The notes beneath the pieces were generated by a model. It made no database searches. It had not been told where the DNA came from and saw only the letters and a program-made list of their open reading frames with translations. A program made the position numbers and the translations under genes. From NCBI RefSeq assembly GCF_001650495.1, contig NZ_LWCS01000087.1, positions 122,832 to 186,831 of the forward strand: a DNA stretch of 64,000 nucleotides, written 5' to 3'. The DNA is from Mycolicibacterium iranicum. GTDB lineage: Bacteria > Actinomycetota > Actinomycetes > Mycobacteriales > Mycobacteriaceae. Position 1 is the first letter of the stretch. Each line of letters begins with the position of its first letter. Below, one piece after another: positions 33,053 through 42,148 of this stretch.

Positions 33053-33058
33053 ACGGTA
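33053..33058 (-). promoter_or_regulatory. -10 hexamer TACCGT (minus strand) for the AraC gene
   Basis: TACCGT on the minus strand ends 7 nt before GTG 33045. The same hexamer and spacing occur before the VOC gene. It lies about 16 bp from the cobN start, so the two transcripts begin very close together. Confidence 0.35.
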
Positions 33059-33073
33059 GTCCGGTACGAATAG

Positions 33074-36000
33074 GTGGTGATCGAACCCGCTCCAAGCCAG
33101 GTTCCGACGGTGCTCCTGCTGTCGACGTCCGACACCGACCTCATCGCGGCGCGCGCGAGTGGCGCCCGCTACCGATGGGCCAATCCGTCGCGCTTGGTGG
33201 ACGGCGAACTCGACGAGTTGTTGCGCGAGGCAGATATCGCGATCGTGCGGATCCTCGGCGGCTACCGCGCGTGGGAGGACGGCATCGAGGCCGTCGCAGC
33301 CAGTGGTGTGCCCGCGGTGGTGGTCAGCGGAGAACAAGCCCCCGATGCCGATTTGATGGCCCATTCGACGACGCCGGCCGGCGTGGCGTTGCAGGCGCAC
33401 ATCTACCTGGCCCAGGGCGGTACCGACAACCTGGCGAATCTACATTCCTTCTTGGCCGACACGCTTCTGATGGCCGGTTTCGGTTTCGCCGAACCCGTCG
33501 CCACACCGGAATGGGGAGTGCTCGAACACGCCGCGCAGCCAGGTGACGGACCCACTATCGCGGTGCTGTTCTACCGGGCCCAGTATCTGGCGGGCAACAC
33601 CGCCTACGTCGAGGCGCTCTGCGAAGCAATCGAACATGCTGGGGGAGCGGCACTTCCCGTGTTCTGTGCATCGCTGCGGACCGCCGATGCCGCGTTGATC
33701 GAGCTGCTCGGCACCGCCGACGCGCTCGTCACGACCGTACTCGCAGCCGGTGGCGCCACTCCGGCGGCCGTCGGAGCCGGTGGTGCCGACGACACCTGGA
33801 ACGTCGCACACCTTGCTGCGCTGGACATCCCGATCCTTCAGGGTCTCTGCCTGACGAGTTCGCGGGCGCATTGGGACGAGAACGACGACGGTCTCTCACC
33901 GCTGGACGTCGCCACCCAGGTCGCGGTTCCGGAGTTCGACGGCCGCATCATCACGGTGCCGTTCTCGTTCAAGGAGATGGACGACGAGGGACTGATCTCC
34001 TACGTACCCGACGCCGAACGCTGCGCCAGGGTCGCGGGTCTGGCGGTCCGGCATGCTCGGCTGCGCTCCATTGCTGCCGAAGACAAGCGCGTCGCCCTCG
34101 TCTTCTCCGCGTATCCGACCAAGCACGCCCGTATCGGCAACGCGGTCGGGCTCGACACCCCCGCAAGCGCCATCCGGCTGCTGCGGGCGATGGCCGAACG
34201 CGGATACGACGTCGGCGAGATCCCTGGCCTGGCGGCCGGCGATGGTGATGCGCTGATCCACGCGCTGATCGAACGCGGCGGGCAGGATCCGGCCTGGCTC
34301 ACCGAAGGTCAGCTCGCAGGCAATCCGATCCGGGTGTCCGCCAAGGACTATCGCGAGTGGTTCGCCACCCTGCCCGCCGATCTCACCGACGCCGTCGTCG
34401 AGCACTGGGGCCCGCCGCCGGGCGAGTTGTTCGTCGATCGCAGCGTCGATCCCGACGGCGAGATCGTCATTGCCGCGATGCGATCGGGCAACGTCGTGCT
34501 GATGGTGCAGCCGCCCCGCGGCTTCGGCGAGAACCCGGTCGCGATCTACCACGACCCCGATCTGCCGCCCAGCCATCATTACCTGGCCGCCTACCACTGG
34601 CTGGACCACGGCTTCACCGATGCCTTCGCCGCGGATGCGATCGTGCATCTCGGCAAGCACGGCAACCTCGAATGGCTGCCCGGCAAGACGCTCGGCATGT
34701 CGGCCGCGTGTGGCACCGACGCCGCGCTGGGCGACCAGCCGCTCATCTACCCGTTCCTCGTCAACGACCCCGGCGAAGGCACGCAAGCCAAGCGACGCGC
34801 CCACGCAACGCTGATCGACCACCTCATTCCGCCGATGGCCAGGGCCGAAACCTACGGCGACATCGCGAGATTGGAACAGCTGCTCGACGAGCACTCCATG
34901 ATCTCGGCACTCGATCCCGCCAAGCTTCCCGCAATTCGGCAGCAGATCTGGACACTTATGCGGGCCGCCAAGATGGACCATGACCTCGGCCTGGAAGACC
35001 GCCCGGACGAGGACGTCTTCGACGACATGCTGCTGCATGTCGATGGCTGGCTGTGTGAGATCAAGGACGTCCAGATTCGCGACGGGCTCCACATCCTCGG
35101 CGAGACACCCGAGGGGGAGTCGCAGCTCGACCTCGTGCTCGCGATCTTGCGGGCGCGCCAACTCTTCGGTGGCGAGCAGACGGTGCCGGGTCTGCGGGAG
35201 GCGCTGGGCCTCAAAGAGAACGGCGAGGACGACCGCGCGGCCGTCGACGCCGCCGAGGCTCAGGCGCGCGAACTAGTTGCGGCACTTCAGGGCACCGGGT
35301 GGGATGCCGAGGCCGTCGCGCGCCTGACCGACAACTCGGACGTCGCCGCCATCCTGCGCTTCGCCGCCACCGAGGTGGTGCCTCGGCTGGCAGGCACTGC
35401 GGACGAGGTGAGCCAGATTCTGCGGGCGCTCGATGGGCGGTTCATCGCGTCCGGACCGTCCGGCTCGCCGCTGCGCGGCCTCGTCAACGTGCTTCCCACC
35501 GGGCGCAACTTCTACTCGGTCGACCCCAAGGCCGTCCCGTCCCGCCTCGCATGGGAAACCGGAGTGGCCATGGCGGATTCGCTACTGGAGCGCTACCGCG
35601 CGGACTATGGCCGGTGGCCGGAATCGGTAGGCCTTTCGGTGTGGGGTACCTCCGCGATGCGCACCTCGGGGGACGACATCGCCGAAGTTCTTGCGCTGCT
35701 CGGCGTCCGGCCGATCTGGGACGACGCGTCGCGGCGCGTCGTCGACCTCGAAGCGATTCCACTCGCCGAGCTGGGCCGCCCCCGCATCGACGTCACCGTG
35801 CGCATCTCGGGCTTCTTTCGCGACGCGTTCCCACATGTCGTCGCGATGCTCGACGACGCTGTCCAGCTCGTCGCCGACCTCGACGAGTCGGCGCAGGACA
35901 ACTTTGTGCGAGCCCATTCACAGACCGATCTTTCCGAACACGGTGACCGGCGTCGTGCGACCACAAGGATTTTCGGCTCCAAACCCGGAACCTACGGCGC

Positions 36001-36679
36001 GGGGCTGCTGCAGTTGATCGACAGCCGCAACTGGCGCGACGACGCCGATCTGGCCGAGGTGTACACCGCGTGGGGTGGTTTCGCCTATGGCCGCGGCCTC
36101 GACGGCGTGGCTGCGACCGATGACATGAACCGCGCCTACCGCCGGATCGCGGTGGCGGCCAAGAACACCGATACCCGCGAACACGACATCGCCGACTCCG
36201 ACGACTATTTCCAGTACCACGGCGGCATGGTGGCCACCGTCCGTGCGCTGACCGGCAAGGACCCCGCCGCCTACATCGGGGACAACACCCGACCCGACGC
36301 GGTGCGCACCCGGACGCTGAGCGAGGAGACCACGCGGGTGTTCCGCGCCCGCGTCGTCAACCCGCGCTGGATGAACGCGATGCGCCGGCACGGGTACAAG
36401 GGCGCGTTCGAGATGGCCGCGACCGTCGACTATCTGTTCGGCTACGACGCCACCGCGGGCGTCATGGCCGACTGGATGTACGAGCAACTCTCGCAGAGCT
36501 ACGTATTGGACGATGAGAACCGCAAGTTCATGAACGAGTCCAACCCGTGGGCACTGCACGGCATGGCCGAGCGCCTCCTGGAGGCGGCGGGGCGCGGTAT
36601 GTGGGCCGCGCCGGAGCAGGCGACGCTCGACGCCCTCAAGCAGGTGCTGCTGGAGACCGAGGGTGATCTCGAGGGCTAG
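33074..36679 (+). CDS. cobN: Cobaltochelatase subunit CobN
   Basis: CobN is the large subunit of the aerobic cobaltochelatase that inserts Co(II) into hydrogenobyrinate a,c-diamide with ATP. At 1201 residues it matches the usual size. Recognised blocks include VPFSFKEMDDEGLISYVPD, the ALVFSAYPTKHARIGNAVGLDTPAS segment, VHLGKHGNLEWLPGK with metal-handling His residues, and the C-terminal DYFQYHGGMVATVRALTG. It starts with GTG 33074 (GTG 33077 is adjacent). CobS and CobT, the ATPase partners, are not in this window. Confidence 0.96.
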   Translation: MVIEPAPSQVPTVLLLSTSDTDLIAARASGARYRWANPSRLVDGELDELLREADIAIVRILGGYRAWEDGIEAVAASGVPAVVVSGEQAPDADLMAHSTTPAGVALQAHIYLAQGGTDNLANLHSFLADTLLMAGFGFAEPVATPEWGVLEHAAQPGDGPTIAVLFYRAQYLAGNTAYVEALCEAIEHAGGAALPVFCASLRTADAALIELLGTADALVTTVLAAGGATPAAVGAGGADDTWNVAHLAALDIPILQGLCLTSSRAHWDENDDGLSPLDVATQVAVPEFDGRIITVPFSFKEMDDEGLISYVPDAERCARVAGLAVRHARLRSIAAEDKRVALVFSAYPTKHARIGNAVGLDTPASAIRLLRAMAERGYDVGEIPGLAAGDGDALIHALIERGGQDPAWLTEGQLAGNPIRVSAKDYREWFATLPADLTDAVVEHWGPPPGELFVDRSVDPDGEIVIAAMRSGNVVLMVQPPRGFGENPVAIYHDPDLPPSHHYLAAYHWLDHGFTDAFAADAIVHLGKHGNLEWLPGKTLGMSAACGTDAALGDQPLIYPFLVNDPGEGTQAKRRAHATLIDHLIPPMARAETYGDIARLEQLLDEHSMISALDPAKLPAIRQQIWTLMRAAKMDHDLGLEDRPDEDVFDDMLLHVDGWLCEIKDVQIRDGLHILGETPEGESQLDLVLAILRARQLFGGEQTVPGLREALGLKENGEDDRAAVDAAEAQARELVAALQGTGWDAEAVARLTDNSDVAAILRFAATEVVPRLAGTADEVSQILRALDGRFIASGPSGSPLRGLVNVLPTGRNFYSVDPKAVPSRLAWETGVAMADSLLERYRADYGRWPESVGLSVWGTSAMRTSGDDIAEVLALLGVRPIWDDASRRVVDLEAIPLAELGRPRIDVTVRISGFFRDAFPHVVAMLDDAVQLVADLDESAQDNFVRAHSQTDLSEHGDRRRATTRIFGSKPGTYGAGLLQLIDSRNWRDDADLAEVYTAWGGFAYGRGLDGVAATDDMNRAYRRIAVAAKNTDTREHDIADSDDYFQYHGGMVATVRALTGKDPAAYIGDNTRPDAVRTRTLSEETTRVFRARVVNPRWMNAMRRHGYKGAFEMAATVDYLFGYDATAGVMADWMYEQLSQSYVLDDENRKFMNESNPWALHGMAERLLEAAGRGMWAAPEQATLDALKQVLLETEGDLEG

Positions 36680-36686
36680 CAGTGGC

Positions 36687-36692
36687 TACCCT
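36687..36692 (+). promoter_or_regulatory. -10 hexamer TACCCT before the first PPOX gene
   Basis: TACCCT ends 6 nt before the ATG at 36699 and lies 7 nt after the cobN stop. The spacing fits a leaderless transcript for the tandem PPOX genes. Confidence 0.38.
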
Positions 36693-36698
36693 GGCGGC

Positions 36699-37082
36699 AT
36701 GTCTGTGACCTTTGCCGACGTCGCCAAGTCCGAGTACATCCTGCTGACCACGTTCACCAAGGACGGCAGGCCCAAGCCGACCGCGATCTGGGCCGCACCG
36801 GCCGGCGAGGCGCTGATCGCTATCACCCAGGAGAAGTCCTGGAAGGTGAAGCGGATCCGTAACACCGCGCGCGTCACCATCGCCGAGTGCGATCGGGGTG
36901 GCAAGCCCAAAGGTGAAGCGGTCGAGGCGACGGCGTCGATTCTGCCGAAATCCATGAACGGCAAAACCTACGACGCGTTGGGCAAGCGGTACGGGCTGCT
37001 CGGCAAGATCTTCAACTTCTTCTCCAAGCTGCGCGGTGGCATGGAGAAGAACGTTTCGATCGAGATCAAACCGGTTAACTAA
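36699..37082 (+). CDS. PPOX-class F420-dependent oxidoreductase, copy 1
   Basis: A 127-residue split-barrel protein of the Rv2061c-like group. It reads FADVAKSEYILLTTFTKDGRPKPTAIWAAP, then KSWKVKRIRNTARVTIAECD, the cofactor-binding Lys/Arg stretch of F420-using members. The C-terminal NFFSKLRGGMEKNVSIEI is specific to this subgroup. The next gene is a paralog sharing the same core, 7 nt downstream. The ATG at 36699 is chosen over the upstream in-frame codon at 36663, which lies inside cobN. Confidence 0.87.
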   Translation: MSVTFADVAKSEYILLTTFTKDGRPKPTAIWAAPAGEALIAITQEKSWKVKRIRNTARVTIAECDRGGKPKGEAVEATASILPKSMNGKTYDALGKRYGLLGKIFNFFSKLRGGMEKNVSIEIKPVN

Positions 37083-37089
37083 TCGAGCT

Positions 37090-37497
37090 GTGACCGACCA
37101 GGCTGCAAAGGGTCCGACGTTTGAGGACGTCTACCGCGAGAAGTACTTGTTGCTGACCACGTTCACCAAAGACGGGCGGCCCAAACCGACCCCGGTGTGG
37201 GGCGTGCCGCATCAGGGCAAGCTGTTGATCAGCACCGACGACGGGTCTTGGAAGACCAAGCGAATCAAGAACACCCCCCGGGTGACCATCCAGAAATGCG
37301 GGGTGCTCGGGAAAGTCAAAGGCGAACCGGTCGAAGCGGTGGCACGCAATCTGCCTAAATCTGAGACTCGCCGAGTGTTCGACATGGTGACCAGGCGCTA
37401 CTGGTGGCACGCCTGGTGGTGGATTCCCCAGGCCATCGTGCGCGGCGGCGTCGACAAGGTGCACGCGGCGATCGAGGTCGAACCCCTGCCCTCGTAG
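37090..37497 (+). CDS. PPOX-class F420-dependent oxidoreductase, copy 2 (Rv2061c-like)
   Basis: A 135-residue paralog of the preceding gene. The first 30 residues align closely (EKYLLLTTFTKDGRPKPTPVW versus EYILLTTFTKDGRPKPTAIW), then SWKTKRIKNTPRVTIQKCG. The C-terminus differs, with a Trp-rich segment (YWWHAWWWIPQAIVRGG) that may contact the membrane or a large substrate. GTG 37090 is 7 nt after the upstream stop. Which of the two is the true Rv2061c ortholog cannot be settled by eye. Confidence 0.87.
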   Translation: MTDQAAKGPTFEDVYREKYLLLTTFTKDGRPKPTPVWGVPHQGKLLISTDDGSWKTKRIKNTPRVTIQKCGVLGKVKGEPVEAVARNLPKSETRRVFDMVTRRYWWHAWWWIPQAIVRGGVDKVHAAIEVEPLPS

Positions 37498-37530
37498 GAA
37501 CCTCCGCGACTGCCCGCACGTTGGCACACT

Positions 37531-38040
37531 ATGGCGATGAGGCTGTTCCTGGTCTATGTGTTGATCGAGCTGGCTGTCCTGGTGGCACTGGTGTCGACGA
37601 TCGGTTTCGGCTGGACCGTCCTGCTGGTCGCCGGGGCGTTCCTCGTGGGTCTCGCGCTGGCTGGCTCTCAGCTGCGTCGGCACGTCCGCCGACTGCGTTC
37701 CGGACTCACCTTGGCCGAGGCGCAGGGGGCGGTCACCGACAGCGTGCTCGTGGCGCTCGGTACGGTGCTCGTCGTGATTCCCGGTGTGGCCAGTTCCGTA
37801 CTCGGTGCGCTGCTCCTGCTGCCACCCACCCGTGCCGCCGCGCGTCCCGTCGTCACCGCGATGGCGGCTCGCCGGGCCCCCCTGATCGTCGGGGTGGGCA
37901 CCGTCGGCTCGGCGGCGGCAGGTCGCCGAAGCTACCCGGGCCGGGGTGAGTACGTCGACGGCGAGGTCATCGACGTCCACGACGACCGTGACGGGTTCGA
38001 CATCCGGCCCGCCATCGAACAGCGCCACCTGCCGGAGTGA
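37531..38040 (+). CDS. fxsA: FxsA-family membrane protein
   Basis: A 169-residue inner-membrane protein. MRLFLVYVLIELAVLVALVSTIGFGWTVLLVAG is the typical FxsA start, followed by a third and fourth hydrophobic segment (DSVLVALGTVLVVIPGVASSVLGALLLLPPTRA, with the family PG motif). The C-terminal 55 residues are polar. FxsA in E. coli relieves F-exclusion of phage T7; its normal role is unclear. Position before an amidohydrolase, lnt and ppm1 matches Rv2053c. Its stop overlaps the next start by GTGA. Confidence 0.9.
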   Translation: MAMRLFLVYVLIELAVLVALVSTIGFGWTVLLVAGAFLVGLALAGSQLRRHVRRLRSGLTLAEAQGAVTDSVLVALGTVLVVIPGVASSVLGALLLLPPTRAAARPVVTAMAARRAPLIVGVGTVGSAAAGRRSYPGRGEYVDGEVIDVHDDRDGFDIRPAIEQRHLPE

Positions 38041-39620
38041 CCGTCACCCATCTCCTGCTCAACGGACGAGTGCACAGCCCGGCGATGCCGGACGCGACGG
38101 CAATGGCCGTGCGTGACGGGACTGTCGCCTGGCTGGGCAGCGACGAGGTAGGGCGGGCCCAATATCCCGACGCCGTCATCACCGATCTCGCCGGCGGGTT
38201 CGTCGCACCGGCCTTCGTCGACAGCCACGTGCACGTCACCGCAACGGGTTTGACGCTGACGGGCCTCGACCTGCGGAGTGCGACGTCCTTGCGGCATTGC
38301 CTGGACATGGTGGGGGCTTACGCCAGAATGCATCCCGATTCGGTCATTTGGGGGCACGGCTGGGACGACTCCGGTTGGCCCGAAAGGTCGGCACCGACCA
38401 CCGCCGATATCGACGCCGCCGTCGGCGACCGGATCGCCTATCTGGCACGCGTCGACGTGCACTCGGCGGCGGCGTCGACGGCGTTGCGTCGAGCCGCCGG
38501 TGTCGGCGAGGAGGTGCCGCTGACGGCTGACGCGCACCACCAAGTCCGCCGCGCGGCGCGTGAGCGACTCACCGCGCGCCAGCGCACCGAGGCCAGGGTT
38601 GCTGCGCTCGACGCCGCGGCGGCGCTCGGGATCGCGGCAGTCCACGAATGCGCGGGCCCCGAGATCGGCGGCCTCGACGATTGGCTGGAGCTGCGCGCCC
38701 ACGAACACGGCGTCGAGGTCGTCGGATACTGGGGCGAACACGTCACCACCGCCGCCGAGGCTGTCGAGCTTGTCGCGGCGACACAGGCCCGCGGGCTCGC
38801 AGGCGATCTGTTCGTCGACGGTGCCATCGGGTCACGCACCGCGTGGCTGCACGAGCCCTACGCCGATCTCGCCGAGGGGTGTCCGGCGCCCATCGGCAAC
38901 ACCTATCTGGATCTCGGCGCAGTCACCGCGCACCTGAGCGCGTGCACCGAAGCGGGCGTCACCGCGGGGTTTCACGTCATCGGGGACGCCGCCGTCAACA
39001 CGGCGGTCGCGGCCCTGGAAACAGTCGTCGGCCGGTTCGGCGTCCCGGCGGTTGCGCGCTGCGGCCACCGTCTCGAACACCTCGAGATGGTGACCGACGA
39101 GCAGGCCGCGCGACTGGGAAGTTGGGGCGTGATCGCCAGTATGCAGCCGAATTTCGATGCATTGTGGGGCGGGCGAACCGGCATGTACGCGCAGCGTCTC
39201 GGCGCAGCCCGCGCCGCGGGGCTGAATCCTTTCGCGCTGTTAGCATCCCAAGGCGTGCCACTCGCCTTCGGTTCCGACAGTCCGGTCACTGACATGAATC
39301 CGTGGGCCACGGTGCGCGCAGCGACTCGGCACCAAACCGCCGGTAGCGCCATCTCGGCGCGCGCAGCATTCGCGGCGGCCACCAGAGGCGGCTGGCGTGC
39401 CGGCGGAGTACGGGACGGTCTGATGGGCACGCTGGTTCCGGGCGCACCCGCCACCTACGCGGTGTGGGACGCCGACGATTTCGAGGTCAGTGCTCCGGCC
39501 GATGCGGTGCAGCGGTGGTCCACGGATTCGCGGTCCCGCGTGCCGGTGCTGCCCGCGCTCGGTGACAGTTTCCCGAGGTGTCGGCAGACCGTTCACCGGG
39601 GTGCCGTCATCCATGGCTGA
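38037..39620 (+). CDS. Amidohydrolase-superfamily protein (YtcJ/imidazolonepropionase-like)
   Basis: A 527-residue metal-dependent hydrolase of the YtcJ type. The beta-sandwich N-terminus (LLLNGRVHSPAMPDATAMAVRDG) is followed by VAPAFVDSHVHVT with metal-binding His residues, GFHVIGDAAV, CGHRLEHLEMV and the C-terminal catalytic Asp in AFGSDSPVTDMNPW. Family members hydrolyse amide or N-formyl bonds; the substrate is unknown. It overlaps fxsA (GTGA) and lnt (8 nt), so it is translated within the fxsA-lnt-ppm1 operon. Confidence 0.9.
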   Translation: MTVTHLLLNGRVHSPAMPDATAMAVRDGTVAWLGSDEVGRAQYPDAVITDLAGGFVAPAFVDSHVHVTATGLTLTGLDLRSATSLRHCLDMVGAYARMHPDSVIWGHGWDDSGWPERSAPTTADIDAAVGDRIAYLARVDVHSAAASTALRRAAGVGEEVPLTADAHHQVRRAARERLTARQRTEARVAALDAAAALGIAAVHECAGPEIGGLDDWLELRAHEHGVEVVGYWGEHVTTAAEAVELVAATQARGLAGDLFVDGAIGSRTAWLHEPYADLAEGCPAPIGNTYLDLGAVTAHLSACTEAGVTAGFHVIGDAAVNTAVAALETVVGRFGVPAVARCGHRLEHLEMVTDEQAARLGSWGVIASMQPNFDALWGGRTGMYAQRLGAARAAGLNPFALLASQGVPLAFGSDSPVTDMNPWATVRAATRHQTAGSAISARAAFAAATRGGWRAGGVRDGLMGTLVPGAPATYAVWDADDFEVSAPADAVQRWSTDSRSRVPVLPALGDSFPRCRQTVHRGAVIHG

Positions 39621-41286
39621 GTTGGCCGCCGAGACCAGTCTGCGGCGTTTCGGCCGGATGGTCGGCCCAAAGATGGTGGACCGGCTGCCTGCCCTGTCGG
39701 TCACGATCGCGGCCGGGCTCGCACTGTGCGCGAGCTTCCCGCCGTTCGGCTGGTGGTTCGCGGCGATCGTTGCGTTCGCGCTGCTCGGTTGGGTGCTGAC
39801 CCGCGGTGCCAGATCGATGGCCGGCGGCGCCGGATACGGGCTGGTGTTCGGCCTGGTCTTCTACATACCGCTGCTGCCGTGGATCAGCGGTCTGGTCGGT
39901 CCGGTGCCCTGGCTGGCGCTGAGCTTCGTCGAAGCGCTGTTCCCCGCGCTGTTCGGGTGGGCCGCGGTCGCGGTACGCCGACTGCCCGGCTGGCCTCTGT
40001 GGTTCGCCGGGCTGTGGTCGGCGCAGGAGTGGCTGAAATCGACCATCCCGTTCGGCGGATTCCCCTGGGGCGTTGTCGGGTTCTCACAGACCGAAAGCCC
40101 GCTGCTGCCTCTGGCCTACGTCGGCGGTGCCCCCCTCGTGTCCTTCGCGCTGGTGCTCGTCGCATTCAGCCTGGCTGCGCTTGTCGTCGAGATCATCACC
40201 TGGTGGCGGCGCGACGCGACCGCGCGCGCCGCTGCCCCGCCGTCGGTCGTGCTGCCCGGCCTTTGCATCGCAGTCGTACTGCTCGGGTCGACCTTGGCCT
40301 GGCCCCACGTGCGCCAGGCCGGCGTCGGCGCGGGCGACGAACCGCCGGTGACCGTCGCCGCCGTGCAGGGCAACGTCCCTCGTCTCGGTCTGGACTTCAA
40401 CGCCCAGCGACGGGCCGTGCTGGACAACCATGTGCGCGAAACTCTGCGGCTTGCCGATGACGTGCGGGCGGGGCGGGCCCAGCAACCGATGCTGGTGGTA
40501 TGGCCGGAGAATTCCTCCGACATCGATCCGATCGCCAATGCCGATGCCGCCCAGGAGATCTCGATGGCGGCTGACTCCATCAACGCACCTATTCTGGTCG
40601 GCGGGGTCGTTGCGGCGCCGGGTTACAGCCGAGACAATCCGGTGTCGAACAACACGGTCCTCGTCTGGAACCCCGAGACCGGTCCGTCGGATCGCCACGA
40701 CAAGCGCATCGTGCAGCCTTTCGGCGAGTATCTTCCCTGGCGCAGCTTTTTCAGCATGCTGTCGTCCTACGCAGAAAGGGCGGGCTACTTCATCCCCGGC
40801 GACGGTGACGGCGTCGTGCAGGCGGCGGGAGTGCCGGTCGGCATCACCACCTGCTGGGAGGTCATCTTCGATCGCGCGGCACGCGAATCGGTGCGCAACG
40901 GCGCACAGCTGCTCGCGGTGCCCAGCAACAACGCCACCTTCAACCAGGCGATGAGCGAGCAGCAGTTGACCTTCGGCAAGTTACGGGCGGTCGAGCACGA
41001 CCGCTACGTCGTAGTGGCGGGAACCACAGGAATCAGCGCGGTGATCGCGCCCGACGGTCACGAGATTGCCAGGACCGGGTGGTTCGAACCGGCCTACCTC
41101 GATCAACAGGTCCGGTTGAAAACCACTATGACGCCGGCCACACGTTTCGGACCTTACGTCGAAGGGGCGCTCGTCGCCCTCGGCGTTTCGGGTCTTCTCT
41201 GGGCCATGCTGCACAATGGTGCATTCGTGCCCGCAAGACTGAGAGGTCGACGATCGACCGCCGACGACGACAAAGGAGCCACATGA
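39613..41286 (+). CDS. lnt: Apolipoprotein N-acyltransferase Lnt
   Basis: Lnt adds the third acyl chain to the N-terminal Cys of lipoproteins at the outer face of the plasma membrane. The 557-residue protein has about six N-terminal transmembrane helices (residues 25-230) and a C-terminal nitrilase domain with triad Glu299 (VVWPENSSD), Lys364 (RHDKRIVQPFGEYLPWR) and Cys414 (ITTCWEVIFD). ATG 39613 overlaps the amidohydrolase stop. The stop overlaps ppm1 (ATGA). M. tuberculosis encodes this and ppm1 as one fused protein; here they are separate, as in M. smegmatis. Confidence 0.95.
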   Translation: MAELAAETSLRRFGRMVGPKMVDRLPALSVTIAAGLALCASFPPFGWWFAAIVAFALLGWVLTRGARSMAGGAGYGLVFGLVFYIPLLPWISGLVGPVPWLALSFVEALFPALFGWAAVAVRRLPGWPLWFAGLWSAQEWLKSTIPFGGFPWGVVGFSQTESPLLPLAYVGGAPLVSFALVLVAFSLAALVVEIITWWRRDATARAAAPPSVVLPGLCIAVVLLGSTLAWPHVRQAGVGAGDEPPVTVAAVQGNVPRLGLDFNAQRRAVLDNHVRETLRLADDVRAGRAQQPMLVVWPENSSDIDPIANADAAQEISMAADSINAPILVGGVVAAPGYSRDNPVSNNTVLVWNPETGPSDRHDKRIVQPFGEYLPWRSFFSMLSSYAERAGYFIPGDGDGVVQAAGVPVGITTCWEVIFDRAARESVRNGAQLLAVPSNNATFNQAMSEQQLTFGKLRAVEHDRYVVVAGTTGISAVIAPDGHEIARTGWFEPAYLDQQVRLKTTMTPATRFGPYVEGALVALGVSGLLWAMLHNGAFVPARLRGRRSTADDDKGAT

Positions 41287-42068
41287 GCGTCCCCGGTGGC
41301 ATCGACGACGGCGCCGAACCGGCTGACCGTCCCAGCGCACGCACTCTCGTCATCATCCCGACGTACAACGAGCGCGACAACCTGATGACGATCGTGTCGC
41401 GGGTCAACGACTCGGCACCCGACGTTCACGTGTTGATCGTCGACGACGGCAGCCCCGACGGCACCGGTGAACTCGCCGATGAACTCGCCATGGCCGATCC
41501 CGACCGTGTCCACGTCATGCACCGGACCTCAAAGGACGGGCTCGGCGCCGCCTACCTGGCCGGGTTCGCGTGGGGTCTCAGCCGCCAATACACCGTGCTG
41601 GTGGAGATGGACGCCGACGGAAGCCACGCCCCCGAGGAGTTGTACCGCCTTCTCGACAAGATCGACGCCGGCGCCGATCTGGTGATCGGTTCGCGATATG
41701 TCGACGGTGGTCAGGTGCGCAACTGGCCCCGGCGCCGCCTGGTGCTCTCGCGCACCGCCAACACCTACTCGCGGCTCCTGCTCGGCGTGGACGTCCACGA
41801 CATCACCGCCGGCTATCGAGCTTACCGGCGGGAGGTGCTCGAGAAGATCGATCTCGCCGCCGTCGACTCCAAGGGCTACGGCTTCCAGGTCGACCTGACG
41901 TGGCGCTCCATCAATGCCGGGTTCACGGTCGTCGAGGTGCCGATCACCTTCACCGAGCGCGAACACGGCGTCTCCAAGATGGACGGTTCGACCATCAGGG
42001 AGGCCATCGTCAAGGTGGCCCAGTGGGGCTTGCGCGCGCGCATCGACCGCGCACGTGGAAACGCCTGA
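41283..42068 (+). CDS. ppm1: Polyprenol-monophosphomannose synthase Ppm1
   Basis: Ppm1 transfers mannose from GDP-mannose to polyprenyl phosphate, giving the mannose donor for lipomannan and lipoarabinomannan and for protein mannosylation. The 261-residue GT2 enzyme shows TLVIIPTYNERDNL, VLIVDDGSPDGTG, the DxD metal motif in EMDADGSHAPEEL, and TAGYRAYRREVLE. It has no membrane domain of its own. The ATG overlaps the lnt stop, so the two are synthesised together and may form a complex, as reported for M. smegmatis. Confidence 0.96.
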   Translation: MSVPGGIDDGAEPADRPSARTLVIIPTYNERDNLMTIVSRVNDSAPDVHVLIVDDGSPDGTGELADELAMADPDRVHVMHRTSKDGLGAAYLAGFAWGLSRQYTVLVEMDADGSHAPEELYRLLDKIDAGADLVIGSRYVDGGQVRNWPRRRLVLSRTANTYSRLLLGVDVHDITAGYRAYRREVLEKIDLAAVDSKGYGFQVDLTWRSINAGFTVVEVPITFTEREHGVSKMDGSTIREAIVKVAQWGLRARIDRARGNA

Positions 42069-42082
42069 CCTTCGCAGTCGCC

Positions 42083-42138
42083 GACCGAGGGCCTCAGTGT
42101 GGTAAAGCCCGCCTCAACCGGCCGGGAGGCCCGAGGTC
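42083..42138. terminator. Bidirectional terminator candidate between ppm1 and rbpA
   Basis: A 13-nt inverted repeat (42083-42095, GACCGAGGGCCTC, and 42126-42138) with two central mismatches lies in the 80-bp gap between converging genes. It is GC-rich and lacks a U-tract, like many mycobacterial terminators. Confidence 0.42.
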
Positions 42139-42148
42139 GGGGCCGTCA

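Noticed and set aside
33896..35161. Minus-strand open frame of 421 codons opposite cobN
   Set aside because: Its translation has no recognisable domain, and the opposite strand is a full-length cobN. Such antisense frames are common at this GC content.
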